Shown here: in pieces, positions 52,614 to 61,361 of the stretch | Numbering within the stretch: the first letter of the stretch is position 1 | Layout: each line of letters begins with the position of its first letter | Assembly: GCF_026107415.2 (NCBI RefSeq) | Contig: NZ_JAPCHX010000005.1 | Coordinates: 248,001 to 312,000 of the forward strand | Length of the DNA stretch: 64,000 nt | DNA from: Microbacterium sp. MPKO10 | Lineage (GTDB): Bacteria; Actinomycetota; Actinomycetes; Actinomycetales; Microbacteriaceae | Direction: 5' to 3' | Translations under genes and position numbers: made by a program | Notes under the pieces: model-generated | What the model was told of the DNA's origin: nothing | Databases searched by the model: none | Seen by the model: only the letters and a program-made list of their open reading frames with translations

Positions 52614-53210
52614 CCGCGATCTTCCCGCGGCGCGACGAGCGCCGAGCGGGGCCGATCGGCACGTGCGAAGCTGCTCGCCGCTGCCGCAGCGCTCATCGGC
52701 GAGGTGGGGTGGAATGCTGTCAGCACACGTCTTCTCGCTGAGCGCGCTGGCGTGCGATCAGGATTGGTGCATTACCATTTCGCGTCGCTGCAGACGGTGC
52801 TTCGGCAGGCCGCTCTGGGCGAGATGACGGCGGCACTCGAACAGGCGAAGGCCGCGTTCGCTGAACAATCGACCGGGGTGACGCTCACCGACGCGATGCT
52901 TGCCGAACTGGCCGAGTACGACGGCACCGATCCCTCGTCGCGTGTGGTCATCGAAGCGTATCTGGCATCGACGCGCGACCCGATTCTGCGAGAGCAGATG
53001 ACGGAGCTGATCGGCGACTTCCGAACAGCGGTATCGACATCGCTGGCGCGCTCAGGCCACCCGCACCCTGATGTCGCTGCCGTGACGCTTCTCGCGGTGC
53101 TCGATGGGCTCATTCTGCACAAAGGGCTCGACCCCGAGCTTCCCCTGAACGATGCCGCTGCGCTGATCTCTGCGTTCCTCACCCCCGAGCCGAAAGGACT
53201 CCCCCAATGA
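52593..53210 (+). CDS. TetR-family regulator
   Basis: A 205-residue repressor. The N-terminal helix-turn-helix comprises AKLLAAAAALIGEVGWNAVS, TRLLAERAGVRSGLVHYHFA (residues about 25-68). The all-helical ligand domain follows, with ASTRDPILREQMTELIGDFR. The ATG at 52593 lies 6 nt after TATATT, so the mRNA is leaderless; longer in-frame starts lie upstream of the promoter. It is coupled to the monooxygenase gene by a 4-nt overlap (ATGA), so it probably controls its own operon in response to the enzyme's substrate. Confidence 0.92.
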   Translation: MPKANDQPRSSRGATSAERGRSARAKLLAAAAALIGEVGWNAVSTRLLAERAGVRSGLVHYHFASLQTVLRQAALGEMTAALEQAKAAFAEQSTGVTLTDAMLAELAEYDGTDPSSRVVIEAYLASTRDPILREQMTELIGDFRTAVSTSLARSGHPHPDVAAVTLLAVLDGLILHKGLDPELPLNDAAALISAFLTPEPKGLPQ

Positions 53211-54388
53211 AGGCACTTATCTGCGGTGCGGGAATCACCGGTCTTGCCCTCGCCGGCCAGCTGGATCGCGCGGGCTGGAATGTCACAGTTGTGGACAATG
53301 CGCCCGGCCCACGGCCGCAGGGATACATGATCGACTTCTCGGGGCCAGGATTCGAAGCGATGACCCACATGGGCCTGGGCACGCAGCTTCGCGACGCGGC
53401 GAGCTCCGTCGGCACGTTCCGGTACGTCGACGACAGCGGTCGAACAACGGTGAGCGTCGACTACAGTCTTTTTCTCAAGGCATTGCAAGGCGAACTCGTC
53501 AGCATCCTGCGGCCATCGCTGGAGCGCGTGCTCCGAGAGGCGCTCCGAGACTCCGTGACGATTCGCTACGGACTCACCATCGACGCCATCACCGATTCGT
53601 CAGCAACGCTCTCAGACGGAACTGAGCTCGAGCCCGACCTGATCGTGGGCGCTGACGGCATCCATTCCCGAGTTCGCTCGCTCGTCTTCGGCCCAGAACG
53701 CGACTATCTGCGCGACCTCGGCATGCGCACGAATGCGTTCATCTTTCAGGATCACCAGCTCTACGGAGCGGTTGACGGGCAGTTCGTGCTCACAGAGACC
53801 CTCGACAGGCAGATGGGTCTCTACGGCCTCGGTGATGGTCGAATCGCAACGTTCTCGGTGTATCGCACGACGGGTCAGCACACAGACACACACCTCGACC
53901 CGCGTGCCGAACTGCGCAGACGGCTCTCTGGCATGGGAGAGCTTGTTGATCGCGCGCTCGACCAGTCGCCGCCGTCGAGCGAGATGTACGACGACCAGGT
54001 GGCCCAGATCGACATGCCGCGCTGGACGAGCGGACGTGTCGCGCTCGTGGGCGATGCCGCGTACGCCGTGTCTCTCGTCGCCGGTCAGGGTGCCTCATTG
54101 GGAGTCGCAGGAGCGTACGTTCTGGGCGAGATGCTCGCGACGTCGCGGTGCAGCATCCCTGCCACACTCGTCGAATACGAGCGCAGGTGGCACCCCGAGA
54201 CGACGAAAGTGCAGGCTGCCGCGCGTGACCGCGTCATCGAGTGGTTCCTGCCACGCACCAAGCGCACGCTTCTGCTTCGGCGCTGGGGGTTCCGCGCAAT
54301 GCACATTCCCGGGCTCAGCCGGCTGATGACCGGCTCTCTTCTGCCGAAGGATCACCGTTCGCTCGTCGAGCTCAGCCACGCGGCGTAG
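53207..54388 (+). CDS. FAD-dependent monooxygenase (PHBH fold)
   Basis: Group A flavoprotein hydroxylase of 393 residues. The FAD-binding GxGxxG is in CGAGITGLALAGQLDRAGW; the mid motif is DLIVGADGIHSRVR; the GD motif is RVALVGDAAYAVSLVAGQGA. It lacks the extra C-terminal thioredoxin domain of phenol hydroxylases. Similar to TetX-like and aromatic-ring hydroxylases; the substrate is unknown. It is encoded with its own TetR regulator, which suggests induction by a xenobiotic or antibiotic. Confidence 0.92.
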   Translation: MKALICGAGITGLALAGQLDRAGWNVTVVDNAPGPRPQGYMIDFSGPGFEAMTHMGLGTQLRDAASSVGTFRYVDDSGRTTVSVDYSLFLKALQGELVSILRPSLERVLREALRDSVTIRYGLTIDAITDSSATLSDGTELEPDLIVGADGIHSRVRSLVFGPERDYLRDLGMRTNAFIFQDHQLYGAVDGQFVLTETLDRQMGLYGLGDGRIATFSVYRTTGQHTDTHLDPRAELRRRLSGMGELVDRALDQSPPSSEMYDDQVAQIDMPRWTSGRVALVGDAAYAVSLVAGQGASLGVAGAYVLGEMLATSRCSIPATLVEYERRWHPETTKVQAAARDRVIEWFLPRTKRTLLLRRWGFRAMHIPGLSRLMTGSLLPKDHRSLVELSHAA

Positions 54389-54560
54389 GCAACCGCATCG
54401 CTCTCTGAAGGTCATCGTCGCAGCGCCATGACTCAGATCCGCAGTCGGCTCGTCGTCGCTTCCCGCGCACAGTTCATGTCGCCCGGTGGCATCGATCGCA
54501 CTAACCTGGTCTCTGTGTTCGCCCGAGCGGGCACGCACTGAACGACGAGAGGATGCCGCC

Positions 54561-55973
54561 ATGCACGTCGAGTGGTGGAGCATCATCCCATTCGTCACGT
54601 TGCTGCTCTGCATCGCGATCCTTCCGCTGATCCCCGCCACTGAGAAGGCCTGGGATCGCAACGCCGTCAAGCTCATCGTCGCACTCGCACTCGGCGTACC
54701 CGTCGCGGTGTGGTTCATCGCGGCAGGTCACCAGGGAATCGTCACGGGCGCCCTCATCGAATACGGGCAGTTCATCATTCTGCTCGGCTCTCTCTTCGTC
54801 GCCTCCGGCGGCATCTTCCTCGCCGGCGACATCAAGGCGACACCGCACAACAACACCATATTTCTCGCGATCGGCGGCGTTCTCGCCTCGTTCATCGGCA
54901 CGACGGGCGCGGCGATGCTGCTTATTCGGCCGATCCTCAACACCAACCAAGAGCGCACGCACCGCGTTCACACTGTTGTGTTCACGATCTTCGTCGTCGC
55001 CAACTGCGGGGGGCTTCTCACACCACTCGGCGACCCCCCGCTGTTTCTCGGGATGCTGCGGGGCGTGCCCTTTGAGTGGACATTCAGCCTGTGGCCCTAC
55101 TGGCTGTTCGTCAACGCGGTGTTACTGCTGACGTTCTACGCGATCGACAAGCGCGCCTACGCAACCGAGCCGGCCGAGATGATCGCCCGCGACACCGAAG
55201 AGCGCACACCCCTCGGGCTGCGAGGCGGCAGCGGACTGCTCTTCCTCGCCGTGATCATTGTCGCCGTCGCATTCGTTCCCTCCGTCGACGCCCACGCGAT
55301 CGAAGCCGGCACAGCCGGGCTGGCCGACAGCATCCCGTGGCGTGAAATCGTGATGATCGCCGCAGCCATCGGCTCCCTGGTCGTCGGGAACCGCGAGGCG
55401 CGCTTCGTCGACAACAAGTTCACCTGGGCGCCGATTCTTGAGGTGGGCGCTCTGTTCATCGGGATCTTCCTGACGATGATGCCGGCGCTCGAGTACCTCG
55501 GTGAGATCGCGCCGAAGCTGCCGCTGACGAACATCACGCTGTTCATCTTCTCGGGCGGGCTCTCGTCTGTGCTCGACAACGCTCCGACCTATGCCACGTT
55601 CTTCGAGATGGCCTCGCACGTCGACGGCGCGAACCTTGTTGCCGGTGTTCCCGAGATTCTGCTCATCGCAATCTCGCTCGGCTCCGTTCTGGGCGGTGCC
55701 CTGACGTACATCGGCAACGGCCCCAACTTCATGACCAAGTCGGTAGCCGACTCGGCCGGAGTGCCGATGCCGAGCTTCGGCGGCTACATCCGCTGGTCGC
55801 TCACCTACCTGGCTCCGGTGCTCGCCGCCATGGTGCTGCTGTTCCTCGCCGACGACATCTGGTGGACGGTACTCGGCGGCCTGCTGACGCTCGCGCTCAT
55901 CGGCCGCGCCGTCTGGATGATCGCCAGGCCGGCGCGCGAACGCGAGCACAAGACGTCGCCCACAAACCGCTGA
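54561..55973 (+). CDS. NhaD-type / ion-transporter-superfamily antiporter
   Basis: A 470-residue membrane protein with about 12 helices of the IT superfamily (NhaD, ArsB, CitM). The Gly/Asn/Pro-rich conserved loops are TIFLAIGGVLASFIGTTGAA, NCGGLLTPLGDPPLFLGMLR, FSGGLSSVLDNAPTYATFFE and GSVLGGALTYIGNGPNFMTK. The last two form the inverted-repeat hairpin where ions bind. Na+/H+ exchange is the likeliest role. The ATG at 54561 has GAGAGG upstream, and TAACCT at 54502-54507 may be its -10. The frame upstream to 54486 is not supported. Confidence 0.85.
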   Translation: MHVEWWSIIPFVTLLLCIAILPLIPATEKAWDRNAVKLIVALALGVPVAVWFIAAGHQGIVTGALIEYGQFIILLGSLFVASGGIFLAGDIKATPHNNTIFLAIGGVLASFIGTTGAAMLLIRPILNTNQERTHRVHTVVFTIFVVANCGGLLTPLGDPPLFLGMLRGVPFEWTFSLWPYWLFVNAVLLLTFYAIDKRAYATEPAEMIARDTEERTPLGLRGGSGLLFLAVIIVAVAFVPSVDAHAIEAGTAGLADSIPWREIVMIAAAIGSLVVGNREARFVDNKFTWAPILEVGALFIGIFLTMMPALEYLGEIAPKLPLTNITLFIFSGGLSSVLDNAPTYATFFEMASHVDGANLVAGVPEILLIAISLGSVLGGALTYIGNGPNFMTKSVADSAGVPMPSFGGYIRWSLTYLAPVLAAMVLLFLADDIWWTVLGGLLTLALIGRAVWMIARPAREREHKTSPTNR

Positions 55974-56037
55974 CCTGGTCACGCCAAGCACCTGTCGCCC
56001 GGGCACTGGCCAGCCCGTGAGTCGGTGGGCCTGCCGA

Positions 56038-56075
56038 CCCCGGAACCTTCGATTTGGTGGATCCGAAAGCCGGGG
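56038..56075. terminator. Hairpin between convergent genes
   Basis: CCCCGG and TTCG pair with CGAA and CCGGGG around a short loop, in the 168-nt gap between the antiporter gene and the convergent membrane-protein gene. Confidence 0.5.
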
Positions 56076-56141
56076 AACCTCCGAGCATCGACGACTCCTC
56101 CTGGCGCATCGCCGGCCCGAGCCGGTCCCTCCCCGAGGCCG

Positions 56142-56597
56142 CTACCGCTGTCGGTTTCTGATGGAGGCCGCAATGCCTGCCGCCACGAGGAGCGCTCCCA
56201 GCGCGACTAGGGCGGTGATCGTCAGAGCGACGACGTCGACCTGGATCGTGGGGATCGCGAGCACCACCATGACGACGGCGAAGACGAGCAGGATGACGCC
56301 CCAGAAGATAGTGCCGAAGATCGGAGTCCGGCGTTGTGGTTGTGGCACAGCATCCGGGCTTTCGTGTGACGGCTGAGCCCACGGCTGCTGCGCCGAGGCG
56401 AAGGCAGCGGTCGGGCCCGTCTGCGGATGCTGCGATGGCTGTGCGCCGTCCGCTCCCGCGTTGCTGGTGCCGACGTTCGCGTTGCTTCCCTGTGTGGGAT
56501 CCGCTGCTGGAACTGCCGACGTGCTTCCTGTCGGCTCCGATGGTGACCGCTCGCCCGCGCGAGTCTCGTCCTCGGGTGACGTTGGTTCGGTGCTCAT
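56142..56597 (-). CDS. Small membrane protein coupled to the PspC gene
   Basis: A 151-residue protein. About 85 residues of Ser/Thr/Pro/Gln/Ala-rich, probably disordered cytoplasmic sequence are followed by two helices (IFGTIFWGVILLVFAVVMVVLAI; VALTITALVALGALLVAAGIAA) and a short basic tail. Its start overlaps the stop of the PspC/LiaF-like gene by 4 nt, so it is an obligate partner in translation. No family was recognised. Confidence 0.75.
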   Translation of the reverse strand: MSTEPTSPEDETRAGERSPSEPTGSTSAVPAADPTQGSNANVGTSNAGADGAQPSQHPQTGPTAAFASAQQPWAQPSHESPDAVPQPQRRTPIFGTIFWGVILLVFAVVMVVLAIPTIQVDVVALTITALVALGALLVAAGIAASIRNRQR

Positions 56598-58333
56598 GAT
56601 GCGTTCCTTACTGTGACGTCTGCCGTGCCGAACAGAACTCGCACGTGCACGGTGGTGATGTCGGACTCATCGGCGGTTTCTGCCGCGTCGTTCTGCACGA
56701 CGGCTGAGGGGAAGAGGCCGCGGGGCGTGCCGTCGACGTCGGCGTCGCCACTGGTGTTGACGGTCGCCGCCGCGCCGTTGAAGTGAACCTCCATGGGAAC
56801 GTCGTTGGGAATGATGACCTCGGCGCTTCCGAGCCCCAGCCACAGGTCGACGTCGCCGCCCTCTGAGGCCTGGTCGAGGTCGCGCAGGTCGATCGTCGCC
56901 GTTCCCAGACCCGCAACGTAGCTCTGCGACTGCGATGCGTCCATCTGCTGGGGGCGCCACGTCGTGTTGCCGAATGCCGAGAACTGCGCTCCCTGCGGCA
57001 CGATGCCGACGAAGACGAGAGCAATCACGGCGATTGTCGAGAAGAACCCGAGTCCGCCGTTTTCCCGCCCGCGGATGCCGGCTATGATCGTGGCAATGGC
57101 GAGGACGCCGAGCGCGCCGGCAATGCCGAACACGAGGGCGCTCTGCTGCCATCCGAGTGTGACGGCGGCGAGCGCGGCGAGCGCACCGCCGACGAGGGAG
57201 AGCCCGAGGCTGATGGCGACGTATCCGGCGCCGGGCTGACGCTCGCGCCAGCGTGCCGCGTTCTCGGCACGACGTCTGGAGTGCTCGCGCATCCGTGCTT
57301 CATGCTGGGCACGCGCCTCGGCCTGCCGCTGCTGCGGCGTGGGATATCCCGGGGCAGACGGCGTCCAGGCTGGGCCAGGAGCGCCCGCGGGAGGGGTCGC
57401 AGTCGGACCGCCCGCTGGGGCACCGGTGAATCCGGCTGCTCCGGGCTGCCCGGTTGCCGATCCGTACGCGTTCGTTCCGTACGGGTCCGTTGCCGATGCC
57501 CCCGTCGTTGCGTGGCTGTCCCCCGTGTGACCGCCCATTGGGTGACTCGTCGACGCCTGCTCTGCGGCAGGTTCTGCGGCAGGTTCTGCGGCGGACCCGG
57601 CTGTTGCGCTCCCCGCTGCTGCGCCCGCACCCTGATTGCTCGGTGTACCTGCAGCCTGGGTCGCTGCGTCATGGGCAGCTGCGTCATGGGTCGCTGCGTC
57701 GTGGGTCGCTGTGGGCTGGGCGGCGCCGGATGACCCTGCGGCGAAGCTCGCCGTCTGTGCCGCCCCGGCCTGCTCGCTCGCGCCCCAGTAATCGGTGTGG
57801 CTGCGCGGCGCGGCGGGATCGTTCGGATTCGGGCGCGGAGCCCGGCGTGAGATCGCGACAACCAGCCAGATGATCCCGGCCACCAGAACGATGACCCATC
57901 CGGTGCGCAGCATGCCCTCAAGCCAGCCGGGCATTCCCCACCAGCCCGGTGCACCCTGCCACCAGATGCCCTGAGCGAAGGGCATGAACGTCAGGACAAC
58001 GAGCACACCGATCGCAATGAGCGCGGGGTCGAAGATGCCTTGAAGCATGCGCTGCACGTGAATGCTGCCCGTTGTGTCCGGCAGCAGTGCCCACCCCGCG
58101 GCGTAGGCGAGGAAGAGAGGCCCGCCGAGCAGAGCGACCACGATGGCGATGCCGCGCACCAGCATCGGGTCAAGCCCAGTGCGCTCGGCGACGCCGCCGC
58201 AGACTCCGGCGATCCACCGGTCGTCGGTGCGCCGCAGTCCGGTTCCTCGTATCCAATCGAAGAATCCGCCCGGTGCCGACCACCCGTTGGGGTTCTCGTT
58301 CGTCGGCTGTGTGTGCCCGTTGTGATTCGTCAT
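56594..58333 (-). CDS. PspC-domain protein with LiaF-like C-terminus
   Basis: A 579-residue membrane protein. The PspC domain is at about 25-90 (RRTDDRWIAGVCGGVAERTG, then LDPMLVRGIAIVVALLGG). A helix follows, then a low-complexity Ala/Thr/Gly/Pro stretch of about 200 residues with AATHDA repeats, four helices (VAISLGLSLVGGALAALAAV onwards), and an extracytoplasmic beta domain (ATIDLRDLDQASEGGDVDLW, VIIPNDVPMEVHFNG) typical of LiaF/DUF4097-type sensors. Divergent from the PspC-containing kinase gene. CATTCT ends 6 nt before its ATG. Likely a negative regulator or target in envelope-stress signalling. Confidence 0.87.
   Translation of the reverse strand: MTNHNGHTQPTNENPNGWSAPGGFFDWIRGTGLRRTDDRWIAGVCGGVAERTGLDPMLVRGIAIVVALLGGPLFLAYAAGWALLPDTTGSIHVQRMLQGIFDPALIAIGVLVVLTFMPFAQGIWWQGAPGWWGMPGWLEGMLRTGWVIVLVAGIIWLVVAISRRAPRPNPNDPAAPRSHTDYWGASEQAGAAQTASFAAGSSGAAQPTATHDAATHDAAAHDAATQAAGTPSNQGAGAAAGSATAGSAAEPAAEPAAEQASTSHPMGGHTGDSHATTGASATDPYGTNAYGSATGQPGAAGFTGAPAGGPTATPPAGAPGPAWTPSAPGYPTPQQRQAEARAQHEARMREHSRRRAENAARWRERQPGAGYVAISLGLSLVGGALAALAAVTLGWQQSALVFGIAGALGVLAIATIIAGIRGRENGGLGFFSTIAVIALVFVGIVPQGAQFSAFGNTTWRPQQMDASQSQSYVAGLGTATIDLRDLDQASEGGDVDLWLGLGSAEVIIPNDVPMEVHFNGAAATVNTSGDADVDGTPRGLFPSAVVQNDAAETADESDITTVHVRVLFGTADVTVRNAS
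57561..57707. repeat. Short tandem repeats inside the PspC gene
   Basis: TCTGCGGCAGGT twice plus a partial third copy (57561-57594), and three 15-bp units of the type GCTGCGTCATGGGTC (57663-57707). They encode the Ala-rich low-complexity linker and keep the frame. Confidence 0.85.
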
Positions 58334-58378
58334 GCTTCAAGAATGCCCGCGAGAAGAAACCCGCACCATGGGGGTTGC

Positions 58379-58409
58379 CCCTGACCAGACCCTGACTTCT
58401 GGCCCTGAT
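58379..58409. promoter_or_regulatory. Phased CCCTGA(C/T) repeats in the divergent PspC/TCS4 promoter
   Basis: CCCTGAC (58379-58385), CCCTGAC (58390-58396) and CCCTGAT (58403-58409), spaced 11 and 13 nt, lie midway between the divergent start codons at 58333 and 58447. A candidate site for the TCS4 regulator. Confidence 0.4.
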
Positions 58410-58446
58410 CCTGCCCATTGAGCGCGCGAGATGCTTGGATTGACCC

Positions 58447-59652
58447 ATGCAGACAGCAGCAATCGTTCGCCCGCGCTTGCGCGTGATCGGCGGTGTGTGT
58501 GCCGGGTTCGCCGAGCACACGGGCATCGCGGTCGGCGTCGTGCGTGTCGCGGCGGCGATTCTTGCGCTGTGCGGGGGTGCCGGTCTGCTTCTCTATGTCT
58601 GGCTTTGGGCAGCCACTCCCGTGAGCGAAGGCCGAACGGCGGTGAAATCGGTGCTGACCCAGCCCAGCACGGCAGACGAGTCAGCGGATGCTGCGGGTTC
58701 GCGCGCGCCCATCACGGAGATTCTGCTTGGCATCGCCCTGCTGCTCGCGGGCGGTGCGATGATCGCCTCGCGGATGGGCGTCAGCATCCCTCTCGCCTTC
58801 ATCATTCCTGCCGTCGTCGCACTGGCCGGAGCTGGCCTCGCGTGGCGGCAATTCGACGAGCTGCGTCGCGGACGTGACTCCGGGAGGTCGGCGCTCGTCG
58901 TTCGCGCCCTCGGCGCGCTCGTGCTTGTCGTCTTGGGGATTCTGCTTTTCTTCGTGACCGGGAGTGAGCCCAACATCTGGACCGTGTTCTTCGCGGCATC
59001 CGCCGTTCTTCTCGGTGTCGCCGTCGTCGTCGCTCCCTGGGTGATTCGGCTGGCGCGCGACCTCGCGGAGGAGCGCGCCGCCCGCACCCGCGACGTCGAG
59101 CGGGCCGAGGTTGCCGCGCACCTGCACGACTCGGTGCTGCAGACGCTCGCGCTCATTCAGCAGAAGGCTGAGCCCGGAAGCGATGCCTCCAGGCTGGCTC
59201 GTGCGCAGGAGCGTGAGCTGCGCGAGTGGCTCTTCGCCGAGAACGTCGGCGGCGCCCTCGATCTCTCAGCAGAGCTGCGCCGCGCAGCATCCGCTCTCGA
59301 AAACGACTTCTCGGCGCGCATCGATGTCATTACGACGGGTTCAGCCGTCCCCGAGGCACCGGAAGGTCTGCTCGCCGCGGCACGCGAAGCGATGCTGAAC
59401 GCGGCCCAACACGCAGGCGGTACAGTGACGGTGTATTCCGAAAGCTCGCCGACGGGCATCGAGATCTCGATCTCGGACAGGGGGTCCGGTTTCGATCTTG
59501 ACGACATTCCCGACGGCCATTTCGGGGTACGCGAATCAATCATGGGGCGGATGAGCAGAATGGGCGGAACGGCGACGATCCGGCGCGGACCGGGCGGAAC
59601 CGGAACAGACGTGCTGCTGCGCATGCCGCTCACGGGCACGGAGGGCGCATGA
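58447..59652 (+). CDS. PspC-domain sensor histidine kinase (TCS4, LiaS-like)
   Basis: A 401-residue kinase. The N-terminal PspC domain (RPRLRVIGGVCAGFAEHTGI, then VVRVAAAILALCGGAGLLLYVWLWAATPV) is at 9-58. Further helices lie at about 90-200. The HisKA_3-like motif is ERAEVAAHLHDSVLQTLALIQ with His227, and the HATPase domain has AREAMLNAAQHAGGTVTVYS and GHFGVRESIMGRMSRMGG. PspC-kinases are found in actinobacterial envelope-stress systems. TTGGAT ends 6 nt before the ATG. It overlaps the regulator gene by 4 nt. Confidence 0.92.
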   Translation: MQTAAIVRPRLRVIGGVCAGFAEHTGIAVGVVRVAAAILALCGGAGLLLYVWLWAATPVSEGRTAVKSVLTQPSTADESADAAGSRAPITEILLGIALLLAGGAMIASRMGVSIPLAFIIPAVVALAGAGLAWRQFDELRRGRDSGRSALVVRALGALVLVVLGILLFFVTGSEPNIWTVFFAASAVLLGVAVVVAPWVIRLARDLAEERAARTRDVERAEVAAHLHDSVLQTLALIQQKAEPGSDASRLARAQERELREWLFAENVGGALDLSAELRRAASALENDFSARIDVITTGSAVPEAPEGLLAAAREAMLNAAQHAGGTVTVYSESSPTGIEISISDRGSGFDLDDIPDGHFGVRESIMGRMSRMGGTATIRRGPGGTGTDVLLRMPLTGTEGA

Positions 59653-60314
59653 CTGACGCCGATCACAACCTCACGACGCTCATCGTCGACGATCACTCGA
59701 TCTTCCGGTCGGGCCTGCGCGCCGACCTCGCCCCCGACATCCACGTGGTGGGCGAGGCGGCGAGTGTCGATGAAGCGATCGTTCTCGTGGGGCAGCTCAC
59801 TCCACGCGTCGTCCTGCTCGATGTCCACCTGCCCGGCGGGTCAGGCGGAGGCGGCGCCGAAGTCGTCATGCGGGCCGCACCAACCTCCCCCAGCACCGTC
59901 TTTCTGGCTCTCAGCGTCTCGGATGCTGCCGATGACGTCGTGCGCGTCATCAGGGCGGGTGCCCGCGGGTACATCACGAAGAGCTCGTCTGGAGCCGAGG
60001 TATCGGATGCTGCGCGCCGTGTCTCCGAGGGAGACGCCGTGTTCTCGCCCCGGCTGGCCGGCTTCGTGCTCGACGCATTCGGGGCGATCAGCGGTGAGAC
60101 GGCGCAGGCAGACCACGAGCTAGACAGGCTCTCGAAACGCGAGCAAGAGGTGATGCGGCTGATCGCCCGCGGTTACGCCTATAAGGAGGTGGCTGCTGAC
60201 CTCTTCATCTCGATCAAGACTGTCGAGACCCATGTGTCGAGCGTGCTGCGCAAGCTGCAGCTGTCGTCACGGCATGAGCTCACGGCCTGGGCACTCGAAC
60301 GCAAACTGCTGTAG
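59649..60314 (+). CDS. NarL/LuxR-type response regulator (TCS4, LiaR-like)
   Basis: A 221-residue regulator. Acidic pair Asp14-Asp15, phospho-acceptor Asp58 (VLLDVHLP), Lys in YITKSSSGAE; LuxR helix-turn-helix RLSKREQEVMRLIARGYAYK to KTVETHVSSVLRKLQLSSRH. The loop after the phospho-acceptor carries an unusual glycine run (GGSGGGG). Probably controls the divergent PspC/LiaF-like operon and its own. Confidence 0.93.
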   Translation: MTDADHNLTTLIVDDHSIFRSGLRADLAPDIHVVGEAASVDEAIVLVGQLTPRVVLLDVHLPGGSGGGGAEVVMRAAPTSPSTVFLALSVSDAADDVVRVIRAGARGYITKSSSGAEVSDAARRVSEGDAVFSPRLAGFVLDAFGAISGETAQADHELDRLSKREQEVMRLIARGYAYKEVAADLFISIKTVETHVSSVLRKLQLSSRHELTAWALERKLL

Positions 60315-60373
60315 GGCGCTGACGGGCAGAAGTCCCCTCGGAACACACGACCACGAAAGATGGGCTGAAAAGT

Positions 60374-61273
60374 ATGACTGATAACAACGTGCCCCCGGTC
60401 TCTCCGGAGCCGAGCGATAAGCCCGAGGGCCCGAGCGACGAGCAGGCGGCAGAGCAGACTCCCGCGACCGAGGTTCCCGAGGAAGCCACGCCTGAAGCCA
60501 CGCCCAAGGCTCCTGAGACGCCCGAAGCTGAAGCTCCGGCGGCAGAGCCGGCCGAGACTGTTGCAGATGAGACGAACGCAGCAGAAGTTCCGACGCCCGA
60601 GGCGGCACCGTCCTCTGACCCGCAGGCAGCTCCGAGCGCCGCCGACGCTGAGCAGGATGCTGCCGCCCAGCCGCAGCCGGATCAGGCACAGACTGGGCAG
60701 CCGCAGCAGGATCAGCCGCCGGTACCGCCCGCAGCGCCTGCTCCACAAGACCAGTCTGCTCCCCAGGGCCCGCCCGCACCGCAGGCAGTACCGCAGGCAC
60801 CGCCCGCTCCGCAGCCCGGAGCACCGGGTGCGCCCCAGGGCGGGCCACAGATGCCTCCTCCGCCGCAGGGTCAGCCGCAGCAGCCACCGCAGGGCTACGG
60901 TCAGCCTGGCCAGCCCGCACCGGGTTACGGTCAACCGGCCCAGGGCTACGCACAGCCGGCTCCCGGTTATGGCCAGCAGCCGTACGGGCAGCAGCCCTAC
61001 GGTCAGCCGGGCTATGCGCAGCCAGGCTACGCGCAGCCTTACGACCCATATGCGAAGAGCCGCCTCGCTGCGGGGCTTCTCGGCATCTTCCTTGGCGGGT
61101 GGGGTATCCACCGTTTCTACCTCGGCTACGCCGGAATCGGCATTGCCCAGATCATCGTCACGCTCGTGACGTTCGGTTTCGGTGCCCTGTGGGGCTTCAT
61201 CGAGGGGATCATGGTGCTCGCCCGCGCACAGTCGTTCCAGACGGATGCACAGGGTCGCCCCTTGCGTGACTAG
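60374..61273 (+). CDS. TM2-domain protein with long Pro/Gln/Ala-rich tail
   Basis: A 299-residue protein. Residues 1-225 are disordered: first acidic (Glu/Pro/Ala), then repeats of GYGQP, APGY and QQPYGQ type. The C-terminal TM2 domain has two helices (AAGLLGIFLGGWGIHRFYLG, then AQIIVTLVTFGFGALWGFIEG) with the DRFY-like turn HRFYLG. The function is unknown. It begins 59 nt after the TCS4 regulator and may belong to the same transcript. The ribosome binding site is weak (GAAAAG). Confidence 0.87.
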   Translation: MTDNNVPPVSPEPSDKPEGPSDEQAAEQTPATEVPEEATPEATPKAPETPEAEAPAAEPAETVADETNAAEVPTPEAAPSSDPQAAPSAADAEQDAAAQPQPDQAQTGQPQQDQPPVPPAAPAPQDQSAPQGPPAPQAVPQAPPAPQPGAPGAPQGGPQMPPPPQGQPQQPPQGYGQPGQPAPGYGQPAQGYAQPAPGYGQQPYGQQPYGQPGYAQPGYAQPYDPYAKSRLAAGLLGIFLGGWGIHRFYLGYAGIGIAQIIVTLVTFGFGALWGFIEGIMVLARAQSFQTDAQGRPLRD

Positions 61274-61291
61274 CGAAAGAGTTCGCATCAC

Positions 61292-61329
61292 AATGCCCCG
61301 TCCACCGGCTCGCCGGGGGACGGGGCATT
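61292..61329. terminator. Hairpin between the TM2 and MFS genes
   Basis: AATGCCCCGTCC / GGACGGGGCATT, a perfect 12-bp stem, with a CCGG/CCGG mini-stem in the loop; 18 nt past the TM2 gene stop. Confidence 0.82.
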
Positions 61330-61361
61330 CGCATCTGCCGACTTCCCGATAGCCTGTCCGC

